The translations under genes and the position numbers were made by a program. From Lentibacillus siamensis (GTDB taxonomy: Bacteria > Bacillota > Bacilli > Bacillales > Amphibacillaceae): 64,000 nucleotides of DNA. Location of the stretch: NCBI RefSeq assembly GCF_039522605.1, contig NZ_BAAADS010000006.1, positions 124,001-188,000 of the forward strand, read 5' to 3'. Positions 1 to 7,070 of this stretch are shown here, piece after piece (the first letter of the stretch is position 1; every line of letters starts with the position of its first letter). The notes below the pieces were generated by a model that saw nothing but the letters and a program-made list of their open reading frames with translations, was not told the origin of the DNA and did not search any database.

Positions 1-1
1 C

Positions 2-1069
2 ATTGCCATATTTATTTTTAATCAGGTTCAATTTATATTTGATCCGTTAATAATTGTACTATCAACGGTTGTACCGCCAGTGATCCTTGCGTTTATTGCA
101 TATTATTTGCTGAACCCGATTGTAAATCTTCTGGAACGTGTACATATAAGCCGAATATGGGGAATCCTTATCATTATTCTGGGTATCAGCGGGTTGATTA
201 CGGGGCTTGTTCTACTGATTGCTCCAGCGGTTGAATCACAAGTTAAAGATTTAGCCGAAAAATTCCCATCGTATCTCGAACAAATGGCAAACGGGTTTCA
301 ATCATGGATTCAAAGCTCATTTTTGGCACCTTATTATGATCAGGGCTATTCATGGCTGACGAACCATCTAAGTGACATAACAAGTAAAATTGGTGACTAC
401 CTCGGTGGCGCAATCAAGGGAATACAAGGCATTGCCAGCGCATTGACCAGTATCGTGGTAGCAATCATCACGTTTCCCTTCATTTTGTTCTTCCTGCTTA
501 AAGATGGAAATCAATTTAAGCAGTATTGTTTGAAGCTATTGCCGCCAAAATACCGGAAAGATGCCGATCAGATCCTGAACAATATGGATGTTCAAGTCGG
601 CTCTTACATTCAGGGGCAAATAATTGTGGCACTCTGTATCGGTACATTATTATTTATCGGTTATTTGATAATCGGACTGGACTATGCGATAACCTTGGCA
701 ATTATTGCTGCCGTTACAAGTGTTGTTCCGTATCTGGGACCAATCATCGCAATCACACCAGCGATAATTATTGCATTGGTTGCTTCACCAATCATGCTAT
801 TGAAACTGGGAATAGTATGGGCGGCTGTGCAGTTCCTTGAAGGGAATTTCATTTCACCGAATATAATGGGCAGAACCTTGAGTATTCACCCACTCACGAT
901 TATTATTGTTCTGTTGGCAGCGGGAAATTTATTTGGAATTGTTGGTGTGATTCTCGGTATACCGGGATACGCGATTATTAAAGTGATAACTGTATACATC
1001 TTTGGGAAATTCAAAGCGCGCTATAACCGTTTTTACGGTGAAGAATATGGATATTATGAAAAAAAATGA
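2..1069 (+). CDS. AI-2E family transporter (5'-truncated by window edge)
   Basis: The reading frame is open from base 2, so the gene begins upstream of the window; the first in-window GTG at 80 is not a convincing start. The visible ~355 residues are almost entirely hydrophobic, with predicted membrane segments in the N-terminal part, a soluble amphipathic stretch at about 80-120 and a cluster of helices towards the C-terminus, including the P-x-L-G-P-I type loop characteristic of the AI-2E/PerM (PF01594) family. Members are multi-pass membrane proteins reported to export AI-2 or, in Bacillaceae, to act as Na+/H+ antiporters; the substrate cannot be read from the sequence. The gene ends just before a strong hairpin terminator. 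Confidence 0.85.
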   Translation: MAIFIFNQVQFIFDPLIIVLSTVVPPVILAFIAYYLLNPIVNLLERVHISRIWGILIIILGISGLITGLVLLIAPAVESQVKDLAEKFPSYLEQMANGFQSWIQSSFLAPYYDQGYSWLTNHLSDITSKIGDYLGGAIKGIQGIASALTSIVVAIITFPFILFFLLKDGNQFKQYCLKLLPPKYRKDADQILNNMDVQVGSYIQGQIIVALCIGTLLFIGYLIIGLDYAITLAIIAAVTSVVPYLGPIIAITPAIIIALVASPIMLLKLGIVWAAVQFLEGNFISPNIMGRTLSIHPLTIIIVLLAAGNLFGIVGVILGIPGYAIIKVITVYIFGKFKARYNRFYGEEYGYYEKK

Positions 1070-1080
1070 TGTGCGATTAA

Positions 1081-1117
1081 ACAGGCGTCCAGCCACGGGT
1101 GGCAGGTCGCCTGTTTT
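1081..1117 (+). terminator. Intrinsic terminator after AI-2E permease
   Basis: Inverted repeat ACAGGCG / CGCCTGT followed by a T run (GTTTTAAAA) 12 nt after the permease stop codon. The A-rich 5' flank would also serve transcription from the convergent lipase gene only weakly. Confidence 0.75.
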
Positions 1118-1152
1118 AAAATTAAAACATTGTAAGGGTCATAAAGTTTACC

Positions 1153-2046
1153 TTATGTATGAAGGGCATTTTTCTGTACGGATGATTTTTGTAAACCATG
1201 CAGGAAGCTGTACAGTGCAGCATGATTTCTTTCAGTTTCCCGGTAGCCTTGGCGGTATAAAGCCTCCAGCTTGTGATGATTTTTTTCAATCCTGCTTGCC
1301 TGCAGTGGATCTTTCGGCTGGATAATAAAGACTTCATTTCGTTGTTGCATAGCAGTTAATTTTTTCATGGTTTCATTATAAAGCAAATGCCTGTCATGCA
1401 ACAGTCGGATAAGTTCCGGATTATTTTTGAAAACCCGTTTGAAAAACCAATTCAATTTTGTCGGCTTTTTAATATAGCCTTTATTGCGGGTAAGAATGAC
1501 AACATGCTTTTTAATGCCTCTGTCAAGCAAAGGTGCAATTGGTATCGGATTAGACACGCCCCCGTCAATTAATTGGTTTCCGTTATATTCAATGCTTGGG
1601 GCTAAAACCGGTAATGAACAGGAAGCTCTGATAATCGTTGAAAGATCCTGCTGTTTTTGGAATGTATCATGAAAAATCGGTTTTCCGGTATTTATATCGG
1701 TGGTGCCGATGATAAACCTGGAACTTGCTTCACTGAAAGCCTGGAATTCAAGCGGAAATGTTTGATTTGCCAACTTGTCGAAAATATAATCCATACTAAA
1801 CAGTTCTTTTTTCTGTAACAGTCGTTTGATGGATATGGCCTGTTGATTTTTACCAATGGCATGAAGCAGCTTCGCGTTCCGGTCACGCTGCCTGGCAATA
1901 TAGGAACTTCCTATTAATGCACCGGCTGATGCAGTTGCAACATAAGGGAATTCAATCTTCTGATCAAGAAAGTAATCCAGTACGCCGATTGTGAAAGCAC
2001 ACCGCATACCTCCACCCTCCAGCATTAGGCCAGCCTCGTATTCCAA
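1153..2046 (-). CDS. Patatin-like phospholipase family protein
   Basis: Predicted serine lipid acyl hydrolase (RssA/YlbK-like, PF01734). Visible motifs are the oxyanion loop G-G-G-M-R near residue 11-15, the nucleophile elbow T-A-S-A-G with Ser at about 40, and the catalytic Asp in D-G-G-V at about 161, so the Ser-Asp dyad is intact. Cytosolic; no signal peptide. Start chosen at TTG 2046, because the upstream GTG at 2055 would lie inside the Shine-Dalgarno AAGGAAG, which is 9 nt from the TTG. About 297 aa, normal for bacterial stand-alone patatins. Single-gene transcript convergent with the upstream permease. Substrate unknown; phospholipid or lysophospholipid hydrolysis is the family expectation. 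Confidence 0.85.
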   Translation of the reverse strand: MEYEAGLMLEGGGMRCAFTIGVLDYFLDQKIEFPYVATASAGALIGSSYIARQRDRNAKLLHAIGKNQQAISIKRLLQKKELFSMDYIFDKLANQTFPLEFQAFSEASSRFIIGTTDINTGKPIFHDTFQKQQDLSTIIRASCSLPVLAPSIEYNGNQLIDGGVSNPIPIAPLLDRGIKKHVVILTRNKGYIKKPTKLNWFFKRVFKNNPELIRLLHDRHLLYNETMKKLTAMQQRNEVFIIQPKDPLQASRIEKNHHKLEALYRQGYRETERNHAALYSFLHGLQKSSVQKNALHT

Positions 2047-2256
2047 AATACACACTTCCTTTTTCTACTATAAGAAAAATTATATCAGTCACACATCAGG
2101 TCAACAATTTTTATGACTGAAGTACTTTTTGAAAAACATCCAAAATGGAACTTATTTCACTAAATGGACGCATATCAAACAGCGATGGGAACATGCTGCT
2201 GTTCGTTAAAATAATTGTACAGAGCTGTCATGAATAGAATGCAGTTGAACATATAG
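2047..2256. other. Intergenic, short decayed reading frames only
   Basis: No supported gene. Two short in-phase fragments around 2111-2206 read like a frameshifted coding remnant (…KHPKWNLFH then KWTHIKQRWEHAAVR), too short to identify. Part of a stretch without genes up to 2430. Confidence 0.3.
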
Positions 2257-2297
2257 TAAAAGAAAAACGATCCAATTGCTGGGACGTTTTTCTTTTT
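2257..2297 (+). terminator. Terminator-like hairpin
   Basis: Long inverted repeat: AAAGAAAAACG(a)TCC, loop, then GGGACGTTTTTCTTTTT with the T run built into the 3' arm. There is no clear intact gene immediately upstream on the plus strand, which fits the decayed coding remnant before it. Confidence 0.6.
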
Positions 2298-2307
2298 GGC
2301 AGAGTAT

Positions 2308-2366
2308 CTGTATGAGTGCAATTAAGGTTGTCATCTGAAGTTCTGGTGATAATCAAGTTTTTCTAA
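2308..2366 (+). repeat. Dispersed 65-nt leader repeat, copy R1 (diverged)
   Basis: Diverged member of the family best seen at 26346, 32530, 62127 and 63868. It keeps the GAGTGCAA-TTAAGG block, the paired arms TTGTCATC / GGTGATAA and the tail TCAAGTTTTTCTAA. It lies 63 nt before the GNAT start codon in the sense orientation. The paired arms differ from the other copies but remain complementary, partly through G-T pairs. Confidence 0.65.
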
Positions 2367-2429
2367 AAGAAGGAAAATGTCTTTTCATGTAGAAATATAA
2401 TTCATAGGGGAAAAAGGGGATGGAGCAAA

Positions 2430-2927
2430 ATGGAAATAAGAATATTGGAGCCTGGAGATGCCTGGGCATATCGGAAGCTGCGTCTGGAAGCACTGTTGAA
2501 CAGTCCTGAAGCATTTCTGACCAGTCATGAGGAAGCCGAAAAAATGTCTGAGGATGATTATAAAGTACGTCTGCAATCAAGTGAGGTATTCAACTTTGGT
2601 GCGTTCAAAGGGGATAATTTGATTGGTATGGTTGCACTTGTTGGTGAAACAAAAGTTAAGATAAATCACCGCTCCAGTGTTTTTGGTATGTATGTCACTC
2701 CTACTTGCAGGGGGAAAGGCGTTGGGAAAAAACTGATGCAAACAGCTGTTGAACAGGCCAGGTCAATCGATGGGGTGAGCCAACTGTGCATTTCAGTTGT
2801 TACAAAAAATACTACCGCAAAAAGTATGTATTATGCACAGGGATTTGTGCCGATTGGTATACATAAAAAGGCAATTAAATTCGGTGAAGCGTTTCTTGAT
2901 GAAGAGCATATGGTAATGATGCTGTGA
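2430..2927 (+). CDS. GNAT family N-acetyltransferase
   Basis: 165-aa protein of the Gcn5-related acetyltransferase fold. The acetyl-CoA binding motif A is visible at about 90-105 (V-T-P-T-C-R-G-K-G-V-G-K-K-L, the R/Q-x-x-G-x-G/A signature), followed by the beta-5/alpha-4 segment (S-V-V-T-K-N-T-T-A-K-S-M-Y) and the typical F-V-P-I-G-I-H region. The N-terminus begins with the usual substrate-binding beta strand I-R-I-L-E-P-G-D-A. Start ATG 2430 is preceded by a purine-rich GGGGATGGAG at suitable spacing. The substrate is not predictable; small-molecule or ribosomal protein N-acetylation are both possible. Preceded by leader repeat R1. Confidence 0.88.
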   Translation: MEIRILEPGDAWAYRKLRLEALLNSPEAFLTSHEEAEKMSEDDYKVRLQSSEVFNFGAFKGDNLIGMVALVGETKVKINHRSSVFGMYVTPTCRGKGVGKKLMQTAVEQARSIDGVSQLCISVVTKNTTAKSMYYAQGFVPIGIHKKAIKFGEAFLDEEHMVMML

Positions 2928-3240
2928 CAGAATATTTGATGAATAACCGCAAATTCCATCAATAAGCAGCGGAAATCATGTTAACAGTGGATTAGGAAAA
3001 AGATTTTCAACAAAATTCTCAATCAACAGTCTGGTTTTTGCTCATAAAACGAATTTCTTTTAATGAATGATAATGATAGACGATTCTGACGGGTTATGAT
3101 ACGATTTAATTAAGACAAAAGTATCAATAATGGACGGTATACAAAACTTTACAGGAACGAATGGACTAGTTGGCAAGTAATTTGGAAATGATGAATAATT
3201 TTAAGCGGAAGGAAATAGAATTACATTGGTTGTAATTTTC
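2928..3240. other. Intergenic, no gene seen
   Basis: AT-rich, no reading frame with a ribosome binding site. A short hairpin TTACA…TGTAA followed by TTTT at 3221-3238 immediately precedes the structured RNA candidate. Possible -10-like TATGAT near 3097, without a good -35. Confidence 0.4.
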
Positions 3241-3311
3241 CGGAGTCAATAGGCGGGCCGCAAGCTGCAACTTGCGACCCGGACAGTTATCCGCAAGGCA
3301 CGGCGACTCCG
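3241..3311 (+). ncRNA. Candidate structured RNA of unknown class
   Basis: A GC-rich island in AT-rich surroundings that folds as a closed module on either strand: outer stem CGGAGTC (3241-3247) with GACTCCG (3305-3311), enclosing a strong inner hairpin CGGG-c-CGCAAG / CTTGCG-a-CCCG (3254-3281) and a single-stranded stretch with CCGCAAGG. No coding potential. It does not match any riboswitch core that I recognise. It could be an sRNA, part of the antitoxin RNA of the adjacent toxin locus, or a mobile repeat. The strand is uncertain. Confidence 0.4.
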
Positions 3312-3322
3312 AATCGGAATAT

Positions 3323-3372
3323 TCACAAAAGAGTAATTACCCCACGTTTACGGAGACGACAGGGTGATTACT
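3323..3372 (-). terminator. Terminator of the holin-like toxin mRNA
   Basis: On the minus strand AGTAATCACCCTG and GGGGTAATTACT form a long interrupted stem immediately after (and overlapping) the toxin stop codon, followed by CTTTTGTG. Confidence 0.6.
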
Positions 3373-3454
3373 TCTTTTCATGGCTGCCAACAAGTAAAAC
3401 TACGAGTGTTCCAAACATCAACATTAACTCGAGAGTCTTGTCAATTTCAATCAC
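3368..3454 (-). CDS. Putative holin-like type I toxin peptide (28 aa)
   Basis: A 28-residue ORF starting at GTG 3454: short polar start (MIEIDKTLE), then a single hydrophobic helix with the hallmark L-M-L-M-F-G-T-L-V-V-L-L-V and a basic tail (S-H-E-K-K). This is the pattern of the Hol_Tox/TxpA-BsrG-like membrane toxins of Firmicutes, which are normally silenced by an overlapping antisense RNA. A strong SD (AAAGGGGTG) precedes the GTG and is itself able to pair with a CCCC just upstream (CCCC-agaaa-GGGG, 3462-3474), consistent with occluded translation. Its own promoter (3538-3567) and terminator flank it. The antitoxin RNA would be expected on the plus strand across 3300-3520, but was not located precisely. 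Confidence 0.75.
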   Translation of the reverse strand: MIEIDKTLELMLMFGTLVVLLVGSHEKK

Positions 3455-3487
3455 TCGCTCACCCCTTTCTGGGGATTCGAAGCCGCC

Positions 3488-3515
3488 AAGTAAAAAGAGT
3501 AATACTTTTTACTGC
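3488..3515. other. Perfect 9-bp hairpin in the toxin 5' UTR region
   Basis: AGTAAAAAG and CTTTTTACT form a perfect stem with a 7-nt loop. On the minus strand it lies in the leader of the toxin mRNA; on the plus strand it could end an antisense RNA. Confidence 0.45.
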
Positions 3516-3537
3516 TCCCCTTGAGAAGCGTCACCCT

Positions 3538-3567
3538 GTATAACATGTCTACTTTAGTATACTACAA
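3538..3567 (-). promoter_or_regulatory. Sigma-A-like promoter of the toxin
   Basis: Minus strand TTGTAG, 18 nt, TTATAC. It would give a ~75-nt leader before the GTG start, similar to known type I toxin mRNAs. Confidence 0.5.
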
Positions 3568-3653
3568 AAGCAATGATTCATGTGGTAATTTTTAGGAAAT
3601 GGTTCAAAATTCTCAGAATTATCGGCTGTTTTATCGTAATATGCATACTTCGG

Positions 3654-3804
3654 TCATGCATAAAACTGAATCACTGGTTCTATTGTATCCCTCATGTCGG
3701 GACAGATAATCCCGGATCCATCGAATTCCTCAACAATCTTAAGAAGCATGCACGGTAAATCCATTGCCTGAATTTAGATCATTTCCTTTGCATGAACACC
3801 GCAT
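3654..3804 (-). pseudogene. Small gene, apparently frameshifted; function unknown
   Basis: Minus strand: a good promoter (3842-3870), SD AAAGGAGTG, then ATG at 3804 opening a Cys-containing frame (MRCSCKGNDLNSGNGFT…) that stops at 3739. A second frame continues through 3654 with a coding-like sequence (M-L-L-K-I-V-E-E-F-D-G-S-G then I-I-C-P-D-M-R-D). Together they would give a ~50-residue protein if one frameshift were corrected. The beginning resembles Cys-rich spore-coat-type starts, but no family was recognised. Either a decayed small gene, a sequencing error, or two unrelated small frames. Confidence 0.3.
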
Positions 3805-3841
3805 GACAAAAAACACTCCTTTGCCTCAATTGATTCCTGGT

Positions 3842-3870
3842 ATACTATATAATAAATGACATGTTTTCAA
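3842..3870 (-). promoter_or_regulatory. Promoter reading into the small broken gene
   Basis: Minus strand TTGAAA, 17 nt, TAGTAT. The same stretch read on the plus strand (TATACTATATAAT) may contribute to the promoter of the sensor kinase at 3896. Confidence 0.45.
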
Positions 3871-3895
3871 AGTTTGGAAGGCAGGGTGATTTCAT

Positions 3896-4981
3896 GTGAG
3901 CATTTTTTGGCTGCGTTTGGTGATTTTCAGTGGGCTGTGGGTGCTCATTATTGTACAGGATAGTGGGAATGCAGCGCTCAGTATATGTTTTGCCGCATTG
4001 TCACTGGCGCTGTTTTTCTTCTTATCCATCCATAAGGAAATGTTTTTTATTTGTATCGGATTATCGCTTATTATTTTTGTTCATGGTATTCTGCTGACGA
4101 ATGTCTCCGTGTATACAGTGCTGCTGCTTTTTTTTGTCACGGTGGTTTCTCTATATCGGCTTCGACGAAAAAATTTGATTACATATGTTCTGGTTAATCT
4201 TTTATTATCCTTGTCCACTGCTGTGCTGTATGCGGATGACGTGCTCGAATTGATGATTTTCAGCGAGCTGTTTTATTTTATGGTGTTTGCTTTGAACCGC
4301 CTGGAAATGGAACGGAAACAGCTCCTCGAGCAATATGAACAGCTGCTGGGGGAATATCGAAAATTAAAACGGATGAACTTGGCTGCTGAAAACAATGCGC
4401 GGCTGGAAGAACGGACTAAAATTGCCCGGGATATTCATGATTCGGTTGGGCATCGATTGACGGGACTGATTATGAAACTTGAAATGCTCTCCATTCAGCG
4501 ACAGCAACCGCAGTATCAGGAACTGAAGAAAATGGCACAGGAGAGTCTTGATGAAACTAGACAGGCGGTGCAAACACTGCAACAGGATGAGCAGGAAGGA
4601 CTGGCAACTGTGGTGCATCTAATTCGCAAGCTGGAAGCGGAAAGCCATATTCTTGTTCAATTCACGATGAAGCAAGGGGTGCTGTCGGTTAAACTTTCCA
4701 ATAAAGGTAATATTGTGTTGTACCGTGCCATTCAGGAAGCTTTGACGAATACGATGCGCCATGCACAGTCGCGTGAAGTTCAGATTGTTCTGGGGAAATC
4801 AGCTAGCGGCGGGGTTTCTTTTGAAGTAATCAATCAGCTTTTTCATGCAGTTCCATTCGAATACGGGTTTGGACTGTCCAATATGAAAGAACGGATGGAC
4901 GGGATACAAGGTTCGTTACAAGTCTATCAGACAGAGGAAAAGTTTGTTGTTCAAGGAACCATTCCAGGCGAAGGGGGCTGA
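3896..4981 (+). CDS. Sensor histidine kinase, NarL-type (LnrJ/YfiJ-like)
   Basis: 361 aa. Residues 1-135 form about five membrane helices with very short loops, so sensing is probably intramembrane. A coiled-coil linker follows (E-M-E-R-K-Q-L-L-E-Q-Y), then the HisKA_3 dimerisation domain with phosphoacceptor His181 in R-D-I-H-D-S-V-G-H-R and a HATPase_c domain (N box near Asn285, G box G-F-G-L-S-N-M near 325-330). GTG start at 3896; the ATG two bases earlier is followed at once by TGA. The response regulator starts 2 nt after the stop codon, so the two are translationally linked. The order kinase-regulator-ATPase-permease-permease is that of B. subtilis lnrJKLMN, whose kinase responds to linearmycin-like membrane-active polyenes; ligand specificity here is inference. 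Confidence 0.85.
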   Translation: MSIFWLRLVIFSGLWVLIIVQDSGNAALSICFAALSLALFFFLSIHKEMFFICIGLSLIIFVHGILLTNVSVYTVLLLFFVTVVSLYRLRRKNLITYVLVNLLLSLSTAVLYADDVLELMIFSELFYFMVFALNRLEMERKQLLEQYEQLLGEYRKLKRMNLAAENNARLEERTKIARDIHDSVGHRLTGLIMKLEMLSIQRQQPQYQELKKMAQESLDETRQAVQTLQQDEQEGLATVVHLIRKLEAESHILVQFTMKQGVLSVKLSNKGNIVLYRAIQEALTNTMRHAQSREVQIVLGKSASGGVSFEVINQLFHAVPFEYGFGLSNMKERMDGIQGSLQVYQTEEKFVVQGTIPGEGG

Positions 4982-4982
4982 C

Positions 4983-5624
4983 ATGATGTGGCGGGTACTG
5001 ATTGCAGAAGATCAGGACATTGTCAGACAAGGTTTGAAGGTAATATTGGAACAGGATGAAAATATTAGGGTCGACCATGATGTGGAAAATGGACAGCGGG
5101 CACTACAGATATTGGAAAAAAATATCATTGATTTTATTCTCATGGATGTGCGGATGCCGGTCATGAACGGTATTGAAGCGACCAGAGAAATTAAAAAACG
5201 CTGGCCGCATGTAAAAATAGTGATGCTGACAACGTTCAATGATGATGAATATGCTCTGCAGGCGTTACAGGAGGGGGCTAATGGTTTTTTATTGAAAACG
5301 TCCGATTCGGCAAAGTTGATTGAAGCAGTATACAGCTGCATGAAAGGTGGCCTGACGATTCATGATGAAGTAGCTGCTAAGGTTATGCCGCGCTTGCTGG
5401 AAGGTACAGCTGAAAAATCATCTGTTGACGTTGACCTCTCACCGAGGGAAATGAAGGTAACCTATTTAGTTGGGAAAGGGAAGACTAATAGAGAAATTGC
5501 GGACGAATTGTACTTGTCTATCGGCACTGTCAAAAATAACATCACACATATTTTACAAAAAACTGATCTCCGCGACCGCACACAGCTCGCGATTTTTGCA
5601 GTGAGGCATGGTATAGGCGAATGA
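4983..5624 (+). CDS. Response regulator, NarL/LuxR family (LnrK/YfiK-like)
   Basis: 213 aa from ATG 4983 (SD GAAGGGGG, 5 nt after which the start follows). The receiver domain has the acidic pocket (E9-D10), phosphoacceptor Asp55 in L-M-D-V-R-M-P and conserved Lys105 in L-L-K-T-S-D. The LuxR-type HTH occupies residues 150-210 with L-S-P-R-E and the recognition helix T-V-K-N-N-I-T-H-I. It is expected to be phosphorylated by the preceding kinase and to activate the downstream ABC genes. A candidate binding palindrome lies at 6032. The ABC genes are separated from it by a terminator and a tandem repeat. Confidence 0.88.
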   Translation: MMWRVLIAEDQDIVRQGLKVILEQDENIRVDHDVENGQRALQILEKNIIDFILMDVRMPVMNGIEATREIKKRWPHVKIVMLTTFNDDEYALQALQEGANGFLLKTSDSAKLIEAVYSCMKGGLTIHDEVAAKVMPRLLEGTAEKSSVDVDLSPREMKVTYLVGKGKTNREIADELYLSIGTVKNNITHILQKTDLRDRTQLAIFAVRHGIGE

Positions 5625-5627
5625 TAA

Positions 5628-5659
5628 GAAGACTTTCCAATGAGAGGGTCTTTTTTATT
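5628..5659 (+). terminator. Terminator after the response regulator
   Basis: AAGACTttccaatgAGAGGGTCTTTTTTATTTT: imperfect stem followed by a T run, separating the two-component genes from the ABC genes. Confidence 0.6.
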
Positions 5660-5684
5660 TTGTTCATGGGCAAAAGCCTTGCAA

Positions 5685-5930
5685 CGGTTGATGTTTTGGA
5701 ATTGCGGTTGATGTTTGCCTCACAGCGGTTGATGTTTTGGAATTGCGGTTGATGTTTGCCTCACAGCGGGTGATGTTTTGGAATTGCGGTCGATGTTTGC
5801 CTCACAGCGGTTGATGTTTGGGAATTGCGGTCGATGTTTGCCTCACAGCGGTTGATGTTTTGGAATTGCGGTCGATGTTTGTCTCGCAACGGTTGATGTT
5901 CCCAATTTGTAGTTGATAATTATCTCGCAA
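5685..5930 (+). repeat. 41-bp tandem repeat, five copies plus one degenerate
   Basis: Five consecutive 41-bp units at 5685, 5726, 5767, 5808 and 5849, each made of two related halves (CGGTTGATGTTTTGGAATTG and CGGTTGATGTTTGCCTCACA plus G). Units differ by single T/C or T/G changes. A sixth, decayed unit covers 5890-5930. No coding potential. It lies between the response regulator and the ABC exporter it probably controls, so copy number could affect spacing, or the array could be a neutral minisatellite. Confidence 0.85.
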
Positions 5931-6031
5931 CAACAGGTTTTTGGCTAGCCCTGCTGAATGAAAGTGGAAAACTGCTGAACAAAATGCAGAAACCGTTGTA
6001 CGCCGACAAATTGTCAGCAGTTTCCCATATC

Positions 6032-6045
6032 ATGACCATAGTCAT
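6032..6045. promoter_or_regulatory. Candidate operator for the exporter operon
   Basis: Perfect inverted repeat ATGAC-cata-GTCAT, 82 nt before the ABC ATPase start. A -10-like TATACT follows near 6102. The position suits a binding site for the NarL-type regulator, but no consensus is available to confirm it. Confidence 0.35.
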
Positions 6046-6127
6046 CATAATTCCGGAAAATCAATGACTTGAGACAGTGTGCGAATTAGTGGGATGGCAG
6101 TATACTGAATTTAGAGGAGGCGGGGAA

Positions 6128-7060
6128 ATGCTCGAACTTGTTGATCTTTCTAAGAAATTTAAACAGTTTTACGCGGTGAAGAAGGTTAATATGTTCATCG
6201 AGGAAGGTGAAATCGTTGGTCTGCTCGGTCCTAACGGTGCCGGTAAGTCAACGGCGATTTCAATGCTTTCGTCATTGACTGAGCCAACTGAGGGTGATGT
6301 TCGTTTCCGGAATGCCAGCATTATTAACAGTCCGGGACCGATACGCAAAGTAATTGGAATGGTACCTCAGGAAATTGCACTGTATGATGACTTGACTGCA
6401 CAGGAGAATTTACAGTTTTTCGGAAGGATTTATCGGTTATCCGGCGTCGAATTAAAAGAAAGAATCGATGAGGTGCTACAATTGATCGGTCTAGCGGAGC
6501 GGAGAAAAGATGTCGTTAAGAAATTTTCGGGAGGGATGAAACGCCGCTTGAATATTGGTGTGGCACTTCTTCATGATCCTGAACTGATTATTATGGATGA
6601 ACCGACAGTTGGAATTGATCCACAGTCACGAAGCTATATTCTGGAAACGGTTAAGCGGTTGAATAAAGAGAAAAAAATGACGGTTTTATACACCAGTCAC
6701 TACATGGAAGAAGTGGAGTTTCTATGTGACCGGATTTATATCATGGATCAAGGAAACTTAATTGCATCAGGTACCCAGGAGGAGATAAAGCAGATTCTTT
6801 CAACGGAAAAATCAGTTTCGATTCAGGCAGCGCGGTGGAACGAATCTTTTATCCATTCATTACAAAATAATCCGACAATCAGCCGCGTGACGACGGAAGA
6901 AAGTGCAGTTACTGTAATTGTGCCAAAAGAAACGAATGTGTTCGGAACCATTTTGAAATATGCGGAGGAAACAGGAATTGAACTCACATCGGTTAACGTC
7001 CAGACACCTACACTTGAAGATGTTTTCCTGCACCTTACCGGTAGAGCTTTAAGGGATTAG
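6128..7060 (+). CDS. ABC transporter ATP-binding protein (LnrL/YfiL-like)
   Basis: 310 aa from ATG 6128 (SD GGAGGCGGGG); the frame is open further upstream but without an SD. Complete nucleotide-binding domain: Walker A G-P-N-G-A-G-K-S at 34-41, signature F-S-G-G-M at 133-137, Walker B L-I-I-M-D-E with catalytic Glu158, switch His in T-S-H-Y-M-E. The C-terminal ~75 residues form the regulatory extension typical of drug and bacteriocin ABC-2 ATPases (DrrA/CcmA type). Partners are the two ABC-2 permeases that follow at once. Predicted role: energising export of, or resistance to, a membrane-active compound; in B. subtilis the orthologous set confers linearmycin resistance. Confidence 0.9.
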   Translation: MLELVDLSKKFKQFYAVKKVNMFIEEGEIVGLLGPNGAGKSTAISMLSSLTEPTEGDVRFRNASIINSPGPIRKVIGMVPQEIALYDDLTAQENLQFFGRIYRLSGVELKERIDEVLQLIGLAERRKDVVKKFSGGMKRRLNIGVALLHDPELIIMDEPTVGIDPQSRSYILETVKRLNKEKKMTVLYTSHYMEEVEFLCDRIYIMDQGNLIASGTQEEIKQILSTEKSVSIQAARWNESFIHSLQNNPTISRVTTEESAVTVIVPKETNVFGTILKYAEETGIELTSVNVQTPTLEDVFLHLTGRALRD

Positions 7061-7070
7061 GGGTGGTTCG

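Noticed and set aside
3573..3758. 61-codon plus-strand ORF
   Set aside because: No SD; lies antisense to the more plausible promoter-SD-ORF on the minus strand.
5685..5930. CRISPR array
   Set aside because: Units are contiguous 41-bp tandem repeats with no unique spacers and no cas genes.
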